8,521 nucleotides of DNA, from assembly GCA_964604825.1 (NCBI GenBank), contig CAZSAL010000073.1, positions 1-8,521 on the forward strand. The letters run 5' to 3'. Every line of letters starts with the position of its first letter. Position 1 is the first letter of the stretch. The position numbers and the translations under genes were made by a program. Below are positions 5,666-8,521 of the stretch, piece by piece. The notes beneath the pieces were generated by a model. It was not told the origin of the DNA. It ran no database searches and saw nothing but the letters and a program-made list of their open reading frames with translations. This DNA comes from CAZSAL01 sp964604825 (GTDB lineage Bacteria > Elusimicrobiota > Elusimicrobia > 2-01-FULL-59-12).

Positions 5666-8521
5666 CGCGGCCATCAATACGGGATCATTCAGCCAGTCGG
5701 CTTCGACGTGCGTTGTAACGGGTTCTACGCTGACTATCACCGGTACGATGACGCTCTCGAGCGGGATGTTTACCGGCGGCCCCGCGCCGATTACAGTAAG
5801 CGGCGCCGTAACGCTGACTAGCGAAAGCTTCACCGCATCGAGCGCGGCCATCAATACGGGATCGTTCAGTCAGTCGGTTTCGACGTGCATAGTGACGGGA
5901 TCAACGCTGACGGTTACCGGTACGATGACGCTCTCGAGCGGGATGTTTACCGGCGGTCCCGCGCCGATTGCAGTGAGCGGCGCCTTGACGCTTACTGGAG
6001 AAAGCTTCACTGCCGGCGGCGCGCCGATGAGCGTAACTTCCTTCTCCCAGACGAACGGGTCCTGGATTACCAGCGGGTCTTCGATGACCGTCAATGGTCC
6101 GTTGAGCGTTGCAGGAGGAACGTTCAACGCTGGATTTTCGACGATCACGGTAAGCGGCGGCGTTAGTTTTCCTGCTTCCGGCATCTCGTTAGCGTCCACA
6201 ATACTGCGTTTGACCGGCGCGGGAAGTCAGACCGTTCAATCTGCCGGCAATACGTATTACTCCGTTGCCGTGCAGAACGCCTCACCTGCTGTAGTGCAGT
6301 TCCTGGACAGCCTGACGGTATCGACCTTTACGGCGCTCCAGGGCGGGACAACAATTCAGTTCGCCGTGGCCCCGGCGAGTTGTACGATCACCGGCTATCT
6401 CGGAATCGGACCTCAAACCTCAGGACTCGGAAATGTCAGTCTGCTCAGTAAGACTCAGGGCACGTTGTGGAAACTGGTTCTGGTTGCCGGAGCGACAAGC
6501 ACGATCGTCAACACCAGGGTGCAGGACTCGGACGCGTCAGGCGGGGTCGCCGTTTACGCCACGTCCACTACCGATGTCGACGTTGGCGATAACCTGAACT
6601 GGATTTTCCGCCCGGCGCCGGCGACGCTCTACTGGGTCGTGCAGAGCGGAAACGCGGGCAACTGGTACAAGCTGCAGAATTGGTCGACGGCGACTGCGGG
6701 CGGGGGCGGGCTGACGCCGACGATTCCGCCCGGACCGGGCGATACCGTCATTTTCGACGGGGATGCAACAGGCGAGTGCGATATGGATCAGGGCGTGGAG
6801 GTGGCCAGCGTCACCATCACTTCCGGCTATACCGGGAACTTCAAAACGCAGAACTATCCGCTGACCATTACCAGTAACCTGACTCTGGCCGGCGGGACTT
6901 TCAACGCGGGCAATTCCACCGTGACCTTCGCGCCCGCATCGGGGTCTACGGCAACGCTCACGGGGTCGACCACCTTCTATTCACTACAGCTCCAGGCTCC
7001 AGTCTCCTGGCTCCAATTCCAGGCGGGAGCTACCACTACCGTTACAAACAACTTTGTGGCTAAGGGCTCTGGGCTCGGAACTCCGGTCTATATAAGATCT
7101 ACGATCAGCGGCCAGCAGACGTACCTGAACCTGCAGCCGGGAGCCACGACCACCATAAGCTACGCGAATGTGAAAGACAATAATGCCTCGGGCGGCCAGA
7201 CCATTTACGCCAATGACGGGACGTCGGTCAACTCCGGTAACATCGTGAACTGGCGGTTCACCAGCGGGCCGCAGACGGTTTACTGGACGGCGACAAGCGC
7301 GGGCAACTGGTCGAACCTGGCGAACTGGGGGACGGGTTCGGGAATGTCCGGCGGAGTCCTCCTCCCCGGCCCGTCCGATACGGTAATCTTTGACGGCAAC
7401 GGCCCCGGCAACTGCGCCATCGATACGACGGTGAACGTCAGCACGATTACGATCAGCGCCGCGACCGCCGGCGGCTATACCGGCATTGTCAACGCTTCGA
7501 CTCAGACGATCAATATTTCCCAGAACTTTGCGTTGAACAAAGGCACCTTCACCGCACAGTCCGCTAATATCGCGGTGTCCGGAGCCTGGAGCCTGCAGCC
7601 TGGAGCTGCCTTCAACGCCGGCACCTCCACAGTCACGTTCGCGCCGGCAGCAGGATCAACCGCCACGCTCACTGGCTCCGCTACCTTTTACAACCTGCAG
7701 GATGTGACGCCCAACACCTGGCTGGCGTTCCAGGGGGGCGCTACGACGACTGTCACCAATCTCCTGCACCTGTATGGATCAGGCGCCGGATATGTTTTTA
7801 TCCGCTCTACCAGCACAGGGGTGCAGTCCTACTTGAACCTGCAGCCTGGAGCCTCGAGCGCTGTTTCTTACGTCGCCGTCCAGGATAACAACGCTTCCAT
7901 GGGACAGGTCATCATGGCCAATGACGGCACAAGCGTGTCTGCGGGCAATAATGCCAACTGGCAATTTCTCGTGAATACAAGCTCGCGCATCTGGACAAAC
8001 GGCGGGGGCAATGGCAAGTGGTCCAACAGCAAGAACTGGTATCCCCAGCAGGTTCCCCAGCCGGGCGATCAGTTGTTGTTTGACGGTCTGTACGGATCCA
8101 ACGCGAACTGCACGGTGGATACCATGGCGGTCGCGGGAACATCACAGGCCAATGCGCTCGCCTCGATCACGCTGAACCCCAATTACACCGGCACAGTGGC
8201 GTTTTCGTCGAGCGCGGTGACGATATCGGGATCAATTCCCACGCAGGTACACGCAATATACGTTTCCACTTTCACTGTTTACGGAGGCACGGTAACGTTT
8301 GCGGGCGATACGAACGGTAACGCCGGTGCGTGTTTAGGCGTAGCCTGCGGCGCCGGGTTTGAGATTGTCGGATCGAGTATGACGATCGCAGCCGGAACCT
8401 TTTTCAACGCGGACGGCATGGGGTTTTCAGGAGGAGGGGGCGGCGGTGTGGCGGGAAGCGGCCCTGGCAAGGGATCAGCGAGTTCATCCGGCGGCTGGAG
8501 CGGCGGCGGCGCCGGTTATGG
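5611..8521 (+). CDS. Giant modular beta-solenoid surface protein, internal part, right of gap
   Basis: This is the continuation of the same gene. The frame whose first full codon is at 5613 is open to the last base: 969 codons with no stop. It begins in the same 59-aa repeat that precedes the gap. It then finishes module B (tail about 6519-6608), has two complete Trp-headed modules, C (6630-7259) and D (7281-7970), and opens a fifth header at 7989. From about 8292 it returns to glycine-rich sequence with a C-x4-C pair and an NADGMGF motif, like the units at the left end of the window. The frame differs from the left part only because the gap was written as exactly 100 N. Deleting 5511-5665 puts both parts in phase. 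There is no catalytic motif, membrane segment or C-terminal sorting signal. The C-terminus is outside the window. Confidence 0.88.
6630..7259 (+). repeat. W module C (about 210 aa)
   Basis: The header is YWVVQSGNAGNWYKLQNW (Trp codons 6633, 6663, 6681), with PGPGDTVIFDGDATGECDMD (Cys codon 6777; the motif is GECDMD instead of GNC-x-ID) and SGYTGNF. The solenoid part is short: GGTFNAGNSTVTFAP, ATLTGSTTFYSLQL, FQAGATTTVTNN. The tail has YIRSTISGQQTYLNLQPGA, VKDNNASGGQTIYANDGTSV and NIVNWRF. It is the minimal module: header, about two rungs and tail. Module D starts 651 nt after it. Confidence 0.8.
7281..7970 (+). repeat. W module D (about 230 aa)
   Basis: The header is YWTATSAGNWSNLANW (Trp codons 7284, 7308, 7326), with PGPSDTVIFDGNGPGNCAID (Cys codon 7413) and GGYTGIVNASTQTI. 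An AVSGAWSLQPGAAFNAG rung follows, identical at DNA level to part of module A. The tail is of module C type (RSTSTGVQSYLNLQPGA, VQDNNASMGQVIMANDGTSV, NNANWQF). It looks like a mosaic of A-type and C-type segments. Confidence 0.8.
7575..7621 (+). repeat. 47-bp exact direct repeat, copy 2
   Basis: This is the module D copy of 2941-2987, about 4.6 kb downstream as assembled. Identity across synonymous sites points to recent copying or conversion rather than only protein-level selection. Confidence 0.9.
7989..8291 (+). repeat. W header E, leading into glycine-rich block
   Basis: The fifth header copy is IWTNGGGNGKWSNSKNW (Trp codons 7992, 8019, 8037), with PQPGDQLLFDG and NANCTVD (Cys codon 8109), then SITLNPNYTGTVAFSSSAVTI. 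Unlike A-D it has no closing VQD..ASGG tail here. It passes through STFTVYGGTVTF into the C-x4-C glycine-rich segment. It has more Lys (GKWSNSKNW) than the other headers. Confidence 0.75.
8292..8521 (+). repeat. Glycine-rich unit, start of a new block (partial)
   Basis: After the fifth Trp header the sequence returns to the glycine-rich type: VTFAGDTNGNAGACLGVAC with C-x4-C at codons 8331 and 8346, then a rung, then FFNADGMGFSGGGGG (8403 on), GSGPGKG and GGAGYG at the window edge. These correspond to the second-half motif and the unit start of units 1-3. The block is cut by the window end. Confidence 0.85.

Larger units (their letters stand above)
5350..6035 (+). repeat. Tandem 59-aa (177-nt) repeat array
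   Basis: Units start at GSF-[ST]-QS: 5350, 5682 and 5859, with a diverged unit from 6036 (TSFSQT). The spacing 5682 to 5859 to 6036 is 177 nt each. The spacing from 5350 to 5682 is 332, which becomes 177 after removing the 155-nt gap plus duplicate. Each unit holds three rungs of about 19, 20 and 20 aa: SQSASTCVVTGSTLTI, TGTMTLSSGMFTGGPAPI and SGAVTLTGESFTASSAAINT. A Cys recurs in the STC[VI]V segment. The preceding stretch from 5173 has the same three-rung rhythm with less identity. The number of units is uncertain because of the gap. Confidence 0.85.
4750..6608 (+). repeat. W module B (contains the 59-aa array and the gap)
   Basis: The header is YWWVVPSGSTGTWSSPGSW (Trp codons 4753, 4756, 4786, 4804), with VFDAGGSGNCSID (Cys codon 4897) and SGYYFAGQI. 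Many 19-20-aa rungs follow, including the 59-aa tandem units. The tail has YLGIGPQTSGLG (about 6396), VQDSDASGG (6519) and VGDNLNWIF. The tail matches module A's (LGLG/LGIG-[TP]-Q-[NT]-SGLG) and differs from those of C and D. With the gap collapsed, the distance to the next header is 575 aa. Confidence 0.8.

Noticed and set aside
5498..5854. Minus-strand frame running through the gap
   Set aside because: It contains translated N and is a shadow of the repeat array.
5350..6035. Tandem 177-nt repeats as a CRISPR or non-coding satellite array
   Set aside because: There are no short palindromic repeats with unique spacers. The period is a multiple of three, and the units encode a consistent 59-aa protein repeat.
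6680..6877. Short plus-strand frame (65 aa) at 6680 as a separate gene
   Set aside because: Out-of-frame shadow inside W module C, where the main frame keeps the conserved header motifs.

Overview
The whole window is the interior of one very large, modular, extracellular-type repeat protein gene read on the + strand. Reading frame 1 is open from base 1 to the run of N at 5511. A second frame (first full codon at 5613) is open from the far side of the N run to base 8521. No genuine start codon, stop codon, promoter, terminator or RNA gene is visible. If the gap is a simple contig overlap (see below), the two halves form one open frame of about 2,788 codons that runs off both ends.

Layout: (1) 1-2589 is glycine-rich solenoid sequence: two full units of 331 and 340 aa and a truncated third unit ending in a cap-like stretch. 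(2) 2590-7970 holds four 'W modules' (A-D). Each opens with a Trp-rich header carrying W-x5-W and a G-[NE]-C-x-[IM]-D motif. Solenoid rungs of about 19-20 aa follow, and each ends in a tail of the type VQDSDASGG...NW.F. (3) Module A carries a complete LamG-like jelly-roll domain (about 3466-4116) inserted into a solenoid rung. (4) Module B carries a tandem 59-aa (177-nt) array of three rungs per unit, broken by the N run. (5) A fifth W header at 7989 leads straight back into glycine-rich sequence (8292-8521). The large-scale order therefore seems to restart, with a super-repeat of roughly 8.2 kb.

Assembly: the 55 bases before the 100-N gap are identical to the 55 bases after it. This is the pattern expected from contigs that share a 55-mer in a de Bruijn graph. 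Merging them restores both the reading frame and the exact 177-nt repeat register. The TGA at 5620-5622 that would end the left frame is an artefact.

Organism: this looks like a moderately GC-rich bacterium, probably a metagenome or draft assembly. Giant proteins that mix Gly-rich solenoids, LamG domains and GNW-type headers are, from memory, common in uncultivated lineages such as Elusimicrobiota and Omnitrophota. No taxonomic marker is present, so this is a weak inference. The likely role is a surface or secreted structural protein or adhesin. No catalytic domain is visible.
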